DNA of 64,000 bases from DATAXP01 sp963708675. GTDB lineage: Bacteria; Planctomycetota; Planctomycetia; Pirellulales; PNKZ01. Position 1 is the first letter of the stretch. Every line of letters starts with the position of its first letter. The translations under genes and the position numbers were made by a program. The stretch is taken from assembly GCA_963708675.1 (NCBI GenBank), contig CAVPTO010000003.1:5146001-5210000 (forward strand), in the 5' to 3' direction. This document shows positions 18,301 to 28,011 of the stretch, piece by piece. Below the pieces are notes generated by a model. That model was given only the letters and a program-made list of their open reading frames with translations. It searched no databases and was not told the DNA's origin.

Positions 18301-19734
18301 ATGAACGACCACAACGCGATCGAAGAAACGCAAAGCGGCGAGAACTCTGGCGCCGCACCTGACGCAATTGCCGGGCAGCGAGAGACGCGCCGCTTGCGAG
18401 GCAAAGCGCTGCGCAAGGCTTGCCCACGATCGAGCCACGCCTCCGTGATTCTCGGGCAATCCCACCGCGACCCGATGGGTTTAATCGAAGAATCCAATCA
18501 TGGCCGGGTCCCGAGACTCTTGCCGATCCGCTTCACGCGCATGGCCGAGTCGCCGCTTGCGTTCTTTCGCGGCACGGCGGCGCTTCAGGCCTACGATCTG
18601 ATGGGAACGCCTTCGAGCGGCGTGAAGGTGCAATGCTGCGGCGATTGTCACCTCATGAACTTCGGCGGATTCGCCACGCCGGAGCGCGCGCTCGTCTTCG
18701 ACATCAACGATTTCGACGAGACCTTCCCCGCGCCCTTCGAATGGGATGTCAAACGCCTGGCCACCAGCTTCGTTCTCGCCGCGCAGTGGCGGGGCTTCGA
18801 CGATGCGCGACAAGCGGTCTTGGGGATGGTGGAGGCCTACCGAACGTCACAAGCGAAGTTCGCCGATGCTTCGGTGTTGGAAACGTGGTACGCGAAGATA
18901 TCGGTCGCGGAAATGGTTCAAGATGCCCAGGGGGACTCCAAGATCCTCAAGCGGCTCGGAAGAGGAATCGACAAGGCGGTGCAAAACACCTCCGAGCACA
19001 TCTTCCAAAAGATCGTCAAGCTCGATGCGGGCAAGCCTCGCATCGTCGATCAACCGCCGCTGTTGTTTCATGCCCATCCTTCGGAGTTCGACCTGGAACG
19101 TGACGTGAAACCGTTCTTTGAAAGCTATCGTCGCAGCTTGCCGCCCGATCGCCGAGCGCTGCTCGATCGCTTCGAGATTCTCGACGCCGCGTACAAAGTC
19201 GTTGGCATCGGGGCCGTGGGAACGCGATGTTTCATCCTGCTGCTCGCGGGAGACCAGGACGATCACTTGTTTTTGCAAGTGAAGGAGGCGCGGCGCTCCG
19301 TGCTCGAAGGCATGGCGGGCGCTTCACCCCACGCCCACAACGGCGAACGCGTCGTCACCGGTCAGCGGCTCATGCAGTCGGCCAGCGATATTTTTCTTGG
19401 TTGGTCAGAGGGCCATGGCGGAGATTTCTACGTGCGTCAGCTACGCGACATCAAACTCGCGCCGAACTTGACCGACTACTCGCCGCGTCTGCTGGAGGCT
19501 TATGGTCGCTTGTGCGGACGGACGCTTGCCCGCGCCCATGCCAAGGCCGGCGACGCTCCGACGATTGCCGGTTACTTGGGTGACTCCGATACGTTCGACG
19601 AGGCAATTGCCGATTATGCGATTGCTTATGCGGACCAAGTCGAAGGCGACTACAAGACATTCCAGGCCGCGATACGTGCCGGACGCTTTCCCATTGAAAC
19701 GGTTCCCTCGGAGATGGAACAGGCGATTCGATGA
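18301..19734 (+). CDS. DUF2252 family protein
   Basis: The sequence matches the DUF2252 family: RFTRMAESPLAFFRGTAALQ, CCGDCHLMNFGGFATPER, VFDINDFDETFPAPFEWDVK and GQRLMQSASDIFLGW. Members have a kinase-like (aminoglycoside phosphotransferase-like) look, and their biochemical role is not established. GDCHLMNFG and DINDFDE would correspond to the catalytic and metal loops. The ATG at 18301 is chosen over an in-frame GTG at 18280. The product is 477 residues and cytosolic. It follows the M28 peptidase gene and may be co-transcribed with it. Confidence 0.82.
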   Translation: MNDHNAIEETQSGENSGAAPDAIAGQRETRRLRGKALRKACPRSSHASVILGQSHRDPMGLIEESNHGRVPRLLPIRFTRMAESPLAFFRGTAALQAYDLMGTPSSGVKVQCCGDCHLMNFGGFATPERALVFDINDFDETFPAPFEWDVKRLATSFVLAAQWRGFDDARQAVLGMVEAYRTSQAKFADASVLETWYAKISVAEMVQDAQGDSKILKRLGRGIDKAVQNTSEHIFQKIVKLDAGKPRIVDQPPLLFHAHPSEFDLERDVKPFFESYRRSLPPDRRALLDRFEILDAAYKVVGIGAVGTRCFILLLAGDQDDHLFLQVKEARRSVLEGMAGASPHAHNGERVVTGQRLMQSASDIFLGWSEGHGGDFYVRQLRDIKLAPNLTDYSPRLLEAYGRLCGRTLARAHAKAGDAPTIAGYLGDSDTFDEAIADYAIAYADQVEGDYKTFQAAIRAGRFPIETVPSEMEQAIR

Positions 19735-19799
19735 ACGCTTTCGTCGGCCATTGCTTCCGGCTCCGCAGGCCGCACCACGCCCCACTGAGTTACCGCTCC

Positions 19800-19831
19800 A
19801 AGACCGCAGTATAGGCTCGCGGCGCGGTCTT
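19800..19831. other. Stem-loop upstream of the giant fusion gene
   Basis: AAGACCGC (19800-19807) pairs perfectly with GCGGTCTT (19824-19831) across a 16-base loop. It lies 65 bp after the DUF2252 stop and 57 bp before the next start. There is no T-run, so it is not a classic terminator. It may be a leader structure of the downstream gene. Confidence 0.4.
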
Positions 19832-19887
19832 CAGCGGGATACCATCGATACCATCCTTCTACCGTCATCGTTCACCGGCGATCTCAA

Positions 19888-22800
19888 ATGAAACTGGCTT
19901 CACTCGCGTTCGTTGCCTTCTTCGTGCTCGCGGCGAACCTTCTTGCCGACGACTTCATTTCCTACGAGCCCAAACCTGGGCCTGGCGCCGGAAAGCACGT
20001 CGTGCTATTGGCCGGCGACGAAGAGTACCGCTCCGAGGAAAGTCTGCCGATGTTGGCGAAGATCCTCAGCCGTCGGCACGGATTCCGTACGACTGTCTGC
20101 TTCTCGGTGGACTCCGACGGCACGATCAACCCCGACGCAGCAGAGAGCCTGTCGCACGCTGAGGCGCTCGACACGGCCGACGCGATCGTGATGCTGCTAA
20201 GGTTTCGTCGTTATCCGGACGCCGTCATGCAAAAGTTCGATGCTGCCGTGCGTCGCGGCGTACCGATCATTGGCCTGCGCACGAGCACACACGCCTTCAA
20301 AGGTTTGAAGGGACCATTCGCCGCGTACAACGACTTCGGCAAAGTGACTCTCGGCGAAGGATGGGTCAGCCATTGGGGCGCGCACAAGAAGGAGGCCACG
20401 CGCGGTGTCATCGAAACGGGAGCCACCGACGAGCCGATTCTCCGCGGCGTGATCGACGTCTTCGGCGACAGCGACGTTTACGAAGCTTATCCTCCCGCAG
20501 ACGCGCGAATCTTGCTGCGTGGTCGCGTTTTGAAAGGGATGAAGCCCGTCGATGTCGGCGCCGATTACAGCAAGCGACGCTCTTCCGACAAGGTCGAGCA
20601 ACCCGTCAACGATCCGATGATGCCGATCGCCTGGACAAGAGAACTGCCGCGGGAACAACCGCGAGAGCCTGGTGCAAAACCGTCGCGTGTCTTCTGCACG
20701 ACGATGGGTGCAGCGACGGACCTCGAAAGTGAAGGGCTGCGCCGACTCGTGGTCAATGCGGTCTACTGGGGCTTGCGTCTCGACATCCCGAAGAAGAGCG
20801 ACGTGCAGTACGTCGATCCCTACACGCCTTCCAAATACGGATTCAAGGGCTACCGCAAAGGCATTCACGCCGAAGATCACGCACTCGGCAAGTCGCTGCC
20901 GCCGCCCGACGCGACTGATGCAGTCGTCAAGTCGTCCGGGGCCGCAGCGCCTTTGGCACGCACGTTGCCGCCGAGCAGTGTGCCTTTGAAACTCTTGCAA
21001 GGCGAAAAACTCGCGCTGGTCGGAAACTCGACGGCCGAGCGGATGAATCTGTTCGGCAACTTCGAAACGAAGCTCCATCTGCGCTTCCCGAACTCAGAAA
21101 TTGTTTTTCGCAACTTCGCCCGACCGGCGGATGAAGTCGCCGTCCGCCAAAGGCCCAACGACTACGCGAAGATCGACGACCCGCTCAGGGTCTTCAGCCC
21201 GGAAACGTTTCTCTGCTTCTTTGGTTTCAATGAATCGTTCGCCGGACCGAGTGGCGTCGAAAAGTTTAAGGCCGACTATGAGAAGTTCCTTGACGACTAC
21301 GCGGCATCGTATTCTCGCGACGCGGCCGGTTCGAAGCCTCGGTTCGTGTTGGTTTCGCCCATTGCCTTCGAACCGACCGGCGACCCGCTTCTGTCTGACG
21401 GCGCTGCCGAAAACAAGAACCTCGCGCTCTACGCAGAAGCCGTCAAAGCAGTCGCCTTGAAGCGCGGGTTGGCTTATGTCGACCTGTTTACTCCCACGCT
21501 TCAAGCCTTTGCCAAGCAGCCGGCGATGCAATACACCATCAACGGTTGCCACTGCAACGAAGCTGGCGACAAACTGATCGGCGACTTACTCGATCAAGCT
21601 CTCTTCGGAAGTGCCAACTCGGCGAGCGTCGATCCCGCGCGCGCCAAGAAAGTCCTCGCGGCCGTGAACGACAAATCTTGGGTTCACTTGCAAGACTATC
21701 GGATGCTCAATGGCTGGTACGTTTACGGCGGCCGTCGCACGTGGGACACCGAAACCTTCCCACGCGAGTACGTAAAGATTCGCAACATGGCGGCCGTTCG
21801 CGATCGCCGCATCTGGGATCTGGCCCAAGGCAAAACGGTCGCGGACCTTCCCGATGATTCCAAGACCGGCGATCTCTTCACTCCGCCAACTCGCTTCGGC
21901 GAGCCGCGACAAAAGTACAGCGAGAATTCTGAAGGTGGGCCGACGATCCTCCCGCCGGACCAGTTGATCAAAACCTGCACGATGCCTCCGGGCTTCGAGA
22001 TGAAGCTCTTTGCCGACGAGACGCGGTTCCCAGAAATCGCTAAGCCCGTGCAGATGAGCTTCGATGCGAAGGGGCGACTTTGGGTTTCTACGATGCCGAG
22101 TTATCCGCAATGGAAGCCCGGCGATCCGCGCCCGAGCGACAAGCTCGTCATTCTCGAAGACACCGACGGCGACGGCTCTGCGGACAAAAGCACCGTGTTC
22201 TACGATCAACTCCATTGTCCGACCGGGTTCGAGTTCTTCAACGGCGGCGTTCTGGTCGTCAGTCAGCCGCGAATCCTCTGGCTGAAAGACAACGACGGCG
22301 ACGATCGGGCGGACCAGGTTGTTCATGTGCTCGACGGCTGGGCCACGGAAGACACTCATCACACGGTCGGCGCTTTCGAATTCAGCCCCGGCGGATTGCT
22401 GCACATGCTTGAAGGCGTGGCCATGAGCACGGCCGTCGAAACGCCTTGGGGACCGCTGCGCAATTTCGGATCGTCGGGTTGCTACGTCGTCGATCCGCGC
22501 ACTTGGAAGATTAGTCACTTCAACACGCCTGGGTACGGCAACCCTTGGTGTTATGTCTTCAACGAATGGGGGCAAGGCTTCTGCGGCGACGGCACGGGAG
22601 CCAATCAACACTGGGACACGCCCCTTTCCGGTCAGCAGTATCAAGGTCGCAAAGGGATGAACGCTGTCTTCCCGACCGAAGGTATGCGGCCGGTGGTCGG
22701 CAGCGAGTTCTTGGTCACGCGTCAGTTTCCCGATGACGTCCAAGGGCAGTTCATTTACGCCTGCGTCATCAACACGAACGGCCTTCCGCGATGGACCTTC

Positions 22801-24189
22801 TCGGACGACGGCGCCGGCTACAAAGGAATCCGCGTCCGTCACAACGCGGACGATCCGAACACGCCGTTCGATCTGCTGAAGTCGACCGACAAGCACTTCC
22901 GCCCCGTCGATCCGCAGATCGGTCCCGACGGCGCCCTGTGGTTCGGCGATTGGGCCAACCCGTTGATTGGCCACATGCAGTACAGCCAACGCGATCCCAA
23001 TCGCGACCACGTTCATGGCCGCATCTACCGGCTGTTCAACAAAGAGAAGCCTCTCTTGAAGCCCGTGACGCAATTCGGCAAGACGTTGCCGGAGCTCTTC
23101 GAGCAATGGCGTACCTACGAATGGCGCACGCGTTACCATGTGCGTCGCGAGATTCAAAGCCGGCCGAAAGCGGAAGTGCTCGCGGCGTTGACTTCGTGGG
23201 TTGCCGAGCTTAAGCAATCCGATCCCGATTACGATCGTCTCTGCTGCGAGGTCTTGTGGACGCAGCAGAGTTTTCATGAGGTCGATACCGCGCTGCTCAA
23301 ACAGGCTCTGTCCGCCAAGACCTTTGATGCTCGCGCCGCGGCGACACGCATCGTGGCCGATGAGCGAGACTACCTTCCCGATGCGTTTGCGCTGCTCTGT
23401 GCGGCCTCGCTCGATACGCATCCTCGTGTGCGAACCGAGGCCATTCGCGGCCTGAGCTTCTTCCCGACCGCGGCGGCCGCAACGGCGGTGTTGACTTCGC
23501 TGAAGTCGGAATCCGTCGACCCCTTCATCAAGTACACGGCCGATGCCGCACTCGCAGCGAACCTGCCAAGCTGGCGCGGTGCGTACCTCAAGGGAGAATT
23601 CGCCGCAGGCGATTCGACCGGAAAGCAACTTCTCGACAGCATCATCGCGCAGGACAAAAAAGGGGCTGAGCTGCTGCCTTATTTGCAAATCCTCATCGGC
23701 AAAGATCCGCACACTGCGGAAGAACGCAACAAGGCACTCACGGCCTTGAGTGACATGCGAGGCGGCAACGTTGACAACGGCAAGGCTGTGTTCCGCCGTA
23801 GCTGCATCGCGTGCCACAAAGTCTATGGCGAAGGAGCCGACTTCGGGCCGCAGATGGACGGCAACCCCGACAATAAAGGTCGCGTCGGCAAGCGCCTCAG
23901 CAAGTTCAAGATTCTGGAGTCGATCATCGACCCCAACGCCGAGATCGACCCCAAGTATCTGTCGACTCAGATCGTTACCAACGATGGTCGCATCATCACT
24001 GGCCTGGTCATCAGCGAAACCAAGGACGAGATCGTGATCTTCGATGGAAAGGAACGACGAACGATCGCCGCCGACAACATCGAAGAACGCAATAAGCTCA
24101 AGCAGAGCAGCATGCCCGAAGGTTTGGCCGCCGTGTTGGCCCCGGTCGAGATATTGGACCTTCTCGCGTTCCTCTCCTCACTTAAATAG
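19888..24189 (+). CDS. 1433-residue secreted ThuA-SGNH-dehydrogenase-HEAT-cytochrome c fusion
   Basis: The protein has a signal peptide (SLAFVAFFVLAANLLA). Next is a ThuA-like flavodoxin-fold domain to about residue 310 (HVVLLAGDEEYRSEES, VPIIGLRTSTHAFKG). Residues about 365-575 form an SGNH/GDSL-type hydrolase-like domain (LALVGNSTAERM with the Ser, NGCHCNEAGD with the His). From about 695 to 1060 there is a beta-propeller of the planctomycete membrane-bound dehydrogenase type (MPPGFEMKLFA, DTDGDGSADKSTVFYD, GPDGALWFGDW). HEAT-like helices follow to about 1280. The C-terminal heme c domain has CIACH with Cys1306. Such fusions are characteristic of Planctomycetes/Verrucomicrobia and are thought to act in periplasmic oxidation of carbohydrates. 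The substrate is unknown. The gene is intact. Confidence 0.85.
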   Translation: MKLASLAFVAFFVLAANLLADDFISYEPKPGPGAGKHVVLLAGDEEYRSEESLPMLAKILSRRHGFRTTVCFSVDSDGTINPDAAESLSHAEALDTADAIVMLLRFRRYPDAVMQKFDAAVRRGVPIIGLRTSTHAFKGLKGPFAAYNDFGKVTLGEGWVSHWGAHKKEATRGVIETGATDEPILRGVIDVFGDSDVYEAYPPADARILLRGRVLKGMKPVDVGADYSKRRSSDKVEQPVNDPMMPIAWTRELPREQPREPGAKPSRVFCTTMGAATDLESEGLRRLVVNAVYWGLRLDIPKKSDVQYVDPYTPSKYGFKGYRKGIHAEDHALGKSLPPPDATDAVVKSSGAAAPLARTLPPSSVPLKLLQGEKLALVGNSTAERMNLFGNFETKLHLRFPNSEIVFRNFARPADEVAVRQRPNDYAKIDDPLRVFSPETFLCFFGFNESFAGPSGVEKFKADYEKFLDDYAASYSRDAAGSKPRFVLVSPIAFEPTGDPLLSDGAAENKNLALYAEAVKAVALKRGLAYVDLFTPTLQAFAKQPAMQYTINGCHCNEAGDKLIGDLLDQALFGSANSASVDPARAKKVLAAVNDKSWVHLQDYRMLNGWYVYGGRRTWDTETFPREYVKIRNMAAVRDRRIWDLAQGKTVADLPDDSKTGDLFTPPTRFGEPRQKYSENSEGGPTILPPDQLIKTCTMPPGFEMKLFADETRFPEIAKPVQMSFDAKGRLWVSTMPSYPQWKPGDPRPSDKLVILEDTDGDGSADKSTVFYDQLHCPTGFEFFNGGVLVVSQPRILWLKDNDGDDRADQVVHVLDGWATEDTHHTVGAFEFSPGGLLHMLEGVAMSTAVETPWGPLRNFGSSGCYVVDPRTWKISHFNTPGYGNPWCYVFNEWGQGFCGDGTGANQHWDTPLSGQQYQGRKGMNAVFPTEGMRPVVGSEFLVTRQFPDDVQGQFIYACVINTNGLPRWTFSDDGAGYKGIRVRHNADDPNTPFDLLKSTDKHFRPVDPQIGPDGALWFGDWANPLIGHMQYSQRDPNRDHVHGRIYRLFNKEKPLLKPVTQFGKTLPELFEQWRTYEWRTRYHVRREIQSRPKAEVLAALTSWVAELKQSDPDYDRLCCEVLWTQQSFHEVDTALLKQALSAKTFDARAAATRIVADERDYLPDAFALLCAASLDTHPRVRTEAIRGLSFFPTAAAATAVLTSLKSESVDPFIKYTADAALAANLPSWRGAYLKGEFAAGDSTGKQLLDSIIAQDKKGAELLPYLQILIGKDPHTAEERNKALTALSDMRGGNVDNGKAVFRRSCIACHKVYGEGADFGPQMDGNPDNKGRVGKRLSKFKILESIIDPNAEIDPKYLSTQIVTNDGRIITGLVISETKDEIVIFDGKERRTIAADNIEERNKLKQSSMPEGLAAVLAPVEILDLLAFLSSLK

Positions 24190-24369
24190 CGGAACGAGAA
24201 CGCTAAAAACGCCTCACGTTGTTGATGCCATGACCCTTGCTCCAATGCCCCTCGCCCGCGAAGCCGTCCTCTGACGACACGCTGGTACGCGTTGTCTGAT
24301 CCATCGGCAATACAGACATTGACTTCGAACCATGTCGAGAGCCAGCCGGCTCAATCGAACAGTTATGAA

Positions 24370-25389
24370 CTACTTTCGCCCCAGCATCCGATCGAGCGAG
24401 TCGGCGGTCTGGTAGACCAACGCTTCGGGCCAATGGGCGTAAGGATGGAAATACTCGAACGTCACGTAGCCGTCATACTTCGTAGCAGCAAGCTGTTCGA
24501 GAACCGCGGGCCAGTTCGTCGTACCGTCGAGCAGCGGCCGGAACGATTCGAGCGAGTAGTCGGTCCCCTTCTTTGTGAATTCTTTGAAGTGCACGTTTTT
24601 GATCCGCCCGCCGAGTTGCGCGATCCAGTGCTCGGGAAACTGGAACAGCATAATGTTTCCTGTGTCGAAGTGAACTTTGACCCGCTCGCTGCCAAACGAG
24701 TCGACGAATTCGATCATCTCTCCCGGCGTCATCAGGTAGCCGTTAAAAAAGATGTTCTCGATGTTCAGCGACACGCCGAGCTTTTCGGCCTCGGGCAGTA
24801 ACTTGCCAATGGCCTCGCGAGCCCGACGGTCACAGACGTCGTTCGGCACTGGCTCGTAATCGTCGCGCCATGGAATGTGCACCGCCCCCGGCACGACCAG
24901 CAGGTTCTCGATTCCCAGATCGTGGGCGGCCCGCATCATCAGCGAGGCCAACTCGAGCGACCGGATCCGCTTCGCTTCGTCGTTGCTCGTCATCGGATAC
25001 GGCCAAAACAGAAACGAGCAGAGCCCGCTGATTGCGATGCCGACGTCGTCGCACAACTTGCGAATCGCGGCATATTCCTTTGGTCCCGACTTTGGCGAAA
25101 GATCGTTGTCGAGGTCGTAGTTCAGCTCGATTGCATCAAAGCCGGCGTCTTTGGCCAGTCGCAGACATTGTTCGAGCGACATCTTCTGCGGGTACGGAAA
25201 TGCCCATTGGTTAATCGACTTCTTGAAGTTGTAGCGCTTTGATGTGCCGAAGGACGTGGGCTTCGGAGCTGGCGAGGTTTCAACGCCGCAGGCAGCCGCG
25301 GTAGCCCCAAAGGCCATCGCCCCAGCGACGGCGCCGAACATTGATCGGCGGCTGACGCTAGAACTGGGCGGATGTGGATCGCCGGTCAT
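24370..25389 (-). CDS. Tat-exported sugar phosphate isomerase/epimerase-like TIM barrel (probable lipoprotein)
   Basis: This is an AP-endonuclease-2/xylose-isomerase-like TIM barrel. The ATG at 25389 gives SRRSMFGAVAGAMAFGATAAACG, which combines a twin-arginine signal with a lipobox ending in Cys. The barrel runs from SINQWAFPYPQKMSLEQCLR through GFDAIELNYD, NIENIFFNGYLMTPGE and VKVHFDTGNIMLFQFPEHWI to VHFKEFTKKGTDYSLESF. The conserved Glu, Asp, His and Glu metal ligands are present. Planctomycetes have many exported members of this family, often beside dehydrogenase fusions like the one on the other strand here, so a role in breaking down unusual sugars is likely but inferred. Confidence 0.85.
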   Translation of the reverse strand: MTGDPHPPSSSVSRRSMFGAVAGAMAFGATAAACGVETSPAPKPTSFGTSKRYNFKKSINQWAFPYPQKMSLEQCLRLAKDAGFDAIELNYDLDNDLSPKSGPKEYAAIRKLCDDVGIAISGLCSFLFWPYPMTSNDEAKRIRSLELASLMMRAAHDLGIENLLVVPGAVHIPWRDDYEPVPNDVCDRRAREAIGKLLPEAEKLGVSLNIENIFFNGYLMTPGEMIEFVDSFGSERVKVHFDTGNIMLFQFPEHWIAQLGGRIKNVHFKEFTKKGTDYSLESFRPLLDGTTNWPAVLEQLAATKYDGYVTFEYFHPYAHWPEALVYQTADSLDRMLGRK

Positions 25390-25522
25390 GGTTCGGCTCC
25401 TCGCGTGAATATGGCGACAGTTGAATACGACGGACCTCGATGACCCAGCACTACTATCGCACCTCCCACAGCGGCAGCCCAGTTCCAGCCCAATAGCCCA
25501 GCAAACGCCGGTGGCGAATTCG

Positions 25523-26479
25523 TCAGAATCGAGAAACCACCGCATACGCCAACGCGGCCAGGATTGCTCCACAGGGAACGGTGCTGACCCAGGCGAGCAG
25601 TATCTCACCAACCTTGCGCCACTTTGCTTGCCGCGTCGCCACGCCGATGCCGAGCAACGAGCCAACACTCACATGCGTTGTGCTCACCGGCATGCTGTGA
25701 AAGCTTGCCGTCGTAACGAGCCCTGCCGTTACCACACTCGCGGCAAAGCCTTGACCTGGATTCATCGACGTCACTTGCTTGCCGAGCGTTTCGGCAACTC
25801 GGTCGGCGTCGAGCAGTCCTCCCACGGCGATCGTCACGGCCACGGCCAGAAAGCCCAAACGCACGTCGAGGCTGGGTGTCACAAGCAGTAGTGCGACGAT
25901 CTTCGGCGTGTCGTTCAGCCCTCGGGCGAAACTCGCGGTGCCGGTGCTGAGATAATGCAATCGGTCGAGCGTCGGCGTGCGATGATCCGGCGCCAAGCCC
26001 ATCGACTTCAACAACACATAGACCACTGCTCCTAACACGGCGGCGACCGCTGGGCTGAAGAACAGTGGGTAGACGAAGTTCATTCCCAAGGCGGCAATCT
26101 GCACGTCGCCACCGCTCGCGGCCAGACCCGCGCCGAGCAATGCGCCGACCAAGGCGTGCGTCGTGGAGACGGGAAAGCCGAATCGAGTGGCGAGCAAGCT
26201 CGTCAACGCAGCGCCGATGGCCACCGCACTGACGAATTCCGGCGATTCGACGAGCGCGTCGCTGACAATTCCTCGACCGCTAAACTTTTTGAGCAACCCT
26301 TCGGCAAAAAACATCGCCGCGACCGAACCTGCGAACGTCGTCGCCGTTCCCCAGTACAACGCAGTACGAAGGCTTGCCGTGCCGCTGCCATAGAGCGACG
26401 CCACTCCTTTGAAGTTGGCATTCGCGCCGTTCGTAAAGGCGACAAAGCAAACGGCCAGGAAGAGAATCGTGATCAGCAC
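25523..26479 (-). CDS. PiT-family anion permease (phosphate, or sulfate as in CysP)
   Basis: This integral membrane transporter has about 9-10 hydrophobic segments. It carries the family's two inverted signature repeats: FTNGANANFKGVASLYGSG with FGFPVSTTHALVGALLGAG, and ARGLNDTPKIVAL with HSMPVSTTHVSVGSLLG. It starts with GTG at 26479, only 9 bp after the stop of the sulfurtransferase gene, so the two are very probably one operon. At 318 residues it is short for Pit and closer to the CysP sulfate permease branch. Together with the rhodanese-rich neighbourhood this makes sulfate or another sulfur anion as plausible as phosphate. The family call is strong; the substrate is inference. Confidence 0.85.
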   Translation of the reverse strand: MLITILFLAVCFVAFTNGANANFKGVASLYGSGTASLRTALYWGTATTFAGSVAAMFFAEGLLKKFSGRGIVSDALVESPEFVSAVAIGAALTSLLATRFGFPVSTTHALVGALLGAGLAASGGDVQIAALGMNFVYPLFFSPAVAAVLGAVVYVLLKSMGLAPDHRTPTLDRLHYLSTGTASFARGLNDTPKIVALLLVTPSLDVRLGFLAVAVTIAVGGLLDADRVAETLGKQVTSMNPGQGFAASVVTAGLVTTASFHSMPVSTTHVSVGSLLGIGVATRQAKWRKVGEILLAWVSTVPCGAILAALAYAVVSRF

Positions 26480-26488
26480 GCGCGGCGC

Positions 26489-27403
26489 TCACTTCGCCCG
26501 ATTCTCTTTCGTTTCGGTCGGATACTGCTTCAGAGAGACGTATTCTTTCCACGATCCTTCGTACAAACGCACGTTCGGATACTTCGCGACGTGCTTCAGA
26601 TAGAAGCGGAGCAAGCTTCCTTCGCGCGACGTTCCGCAATAAACGAGGATCTCCTTGTCGGGCGTAAGCCCCGCCGTCTCAAGCTCGGCCGTCGCTTGAC
26701 CGATCGGAAGGAACTGATGCGTGTTGTCTTGCTCCATGAGACGCGCCCAGTGGAAGCTAATCGCGCCAGGGATGTGCCCCTTCCTAAGCCAGAGATCATC
26801 GTCGCCGAGATATTCGTTCTTCGGCCGGGCATCGACAAGGACCACGCCGGGTTGACCCTTGCGGCTCAGCAACTCGTCGACAGCGATCGCGATTTCTGGA
26901 TTTCCCTTTTCAGGCAGCAGACCGGGTGGATTACCGAAGTACTCCTGCGTGACCGGCAGCCCAGCCTTCTTCCATCCGGGCAGACCACCGTCCACGATGC
27001 GGATGTCTTTGACACCGAACTTCTCGAGCACAAACGCCACCATGCTCGCGCTGAGGATTTCATCGTTGGGCAGCGTGTCGCCTGTAGCATAAATCAAGTG
27101 CGTTCGGCGACGGTCCACACCCGCGCGAATGAGCAGCGCCTTCGTCAAATCATCGGGCAGATACTGAACGGGCACGCCGTGATCGGTGCCGCGCAACGTG
27201 TCGAAGTTCAAGTGGTGCGCCGTCGGAAGGTGCCCGCGAAAGTAGTCCTTATAGCCGCCGCGTGTGTCCAGAACGATGGGGCGGCTGTCGTCGTCCGAAG
27301 CCTCAATGAGCCGCATCGCCTCGGCCGGCGAAATATCTCCGATCTCCGCGCGGACCGTTGATCCCAAGAGAAATACCACGACAACGGCGCAGTTCAATCG
27401 CAT
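26489..27403 (-). CDS. Exported two-domain rhodanese (thiosulfate/3-mercaptopyruvate sulfurtransferase-like)
   Basis: This enzyme transfers sulfane sulfur via a cysteine persulfide. The ATG at 27403 yields a signal peptide (RLNCAVVVVFLLGSTVRA); an in-frame upstream start at 27439 would mask it. Two rhodanese folds follow. The first (about residues 20-150) is non-catalytic, with IVLDTRGGYKDYFRGHLPTA. The second has VVLVDARPKNEYLG, then HIPGAISFHWARLM and the active loop VYCGTSREGS with Cys256. The loop is closer to mercaptopyruvate sulfurtransferase (CGTGxxAS-like) than to classical rhodanese (CRxGxx). Periplasmic placement suggests handling of external thiosulfate or thiols. It is co-directional with the PiT gene and divergent from the SufS remnant. 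Confidence 0.87.
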   Translation of the reverse strand: MRLNCAVVVVFLLGSTVRAEIGDISPAEAMRLIEASDDDSRPIVLDTRGGYKDYFRGHLPTAHHLNFDTLRGTDHGVPVQYLPDDLTKALLIRAGVDRRRTHLIYATGDTLPNDEILSASMVAFVLEKFGVKDIRIVDGGLPGWKKAGLPVTQEYFGNPPGLLPEKGNPEIAIAVDELLSRKGQPGVVLVDARPKNEYLGDDDLWLRKGHIPGAISFHWARLMEQDNTHQFLPIGQATAELETAGLTPDKEILVYCGTSREGSLLRFYLKHVAKYPNVRLYEGSWKEYVSLKQYPTETKENRAK

Positions 27404-27519
27404 AGATGCCACAAGGACTTCAGTAAAAAGCGTGTTCACAGTAACCTGAACCTGCGCTGCCTCGTAAGCAACGTAGTCGCAGCAACAGCGATTTCAAGGC
27501 GTGAGGACCCGCTCGTCAA

Positions 27520-28011
27520 GTGCTTGGATTCTCGAACCATGGCTCGCGTCCTTTCGACGTGTCTGCCATCACGCGAGATTTCCCGATTCTTCACCAGCAT
27601 GTTCATGGCAAGCCGTTGGTCTGGCTCGACAATGCCGCGACCACGCAGAAGCCGCAACAGTACGTCAACCGCCTCGGACTGACCAACATCAGCAAGTACG
27701 AGCACGATCTGCTCGAGTACGGCACCGAACGCCTGTCGCACATCACGGGGCTGCGGCTCATCGGCACCGCGCGCGAGAAAGTCGGCGTCATGTCGTTCGT
27801 CTTGCCCGAGCGACCGACCGAAGACATTGGTCGCATGCTCGATCTCGAAGGCATTGCCGTGCGTGCCGGGCACCACTGCGCTCAGCCGTCGCTGCGGCGG
27901 TTTGGCCTCGATGCGACGGTGCGTCCGTCCATTTCGTTGTACAATACCAAGGACGATATCGACCGGCTCGTCGACGCCATCAAGCGCATCCTCCGCACGA
28001 GCCCGGGTTGA
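27520..28011 (+). pseudogene. SufS-type cysteine desulfurase with the middle deleted
   Basis: The first 47 residues match the SufS start (DFPILHQHVHGKPLVWLDN, AATTQKPQ). The next residues jump in frame to the C-terminal domain (YVNRLGLTNISKYEHDLLEY, then RAGHHCAQPSLRRFGL). SufS enzymes are about 410 residues and this frame has 163, so about 250 residues are missing at about 27655-27662. The lost part includes the PLP-binding lysine, the cofactor pocket and most of the large domain. The loop Cys (HHCAQP) that receives the persulfide remains. The frame begins with GTG at 27520. It cannot be an active desulfurase as written and is most likely a deletion pseudogene or an assembly collapse. No other suf genes are visible. 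Confidence 0.8.

Noticed and set aside
21586..23817. 743-codon minus-strand open frame inside the giant fusion gene
   Set aside because: It is a shadow frame of a GC-rich gene; its translation has no domain and the plus-strand frame is clearly coding.
26156..27361. 401-codon plus-strand frame across the PiT and sulfurtransferase genes
   Set aside because: It spans two well-supported minus-strand genes and has shadow-type Arg/His-rich composition.
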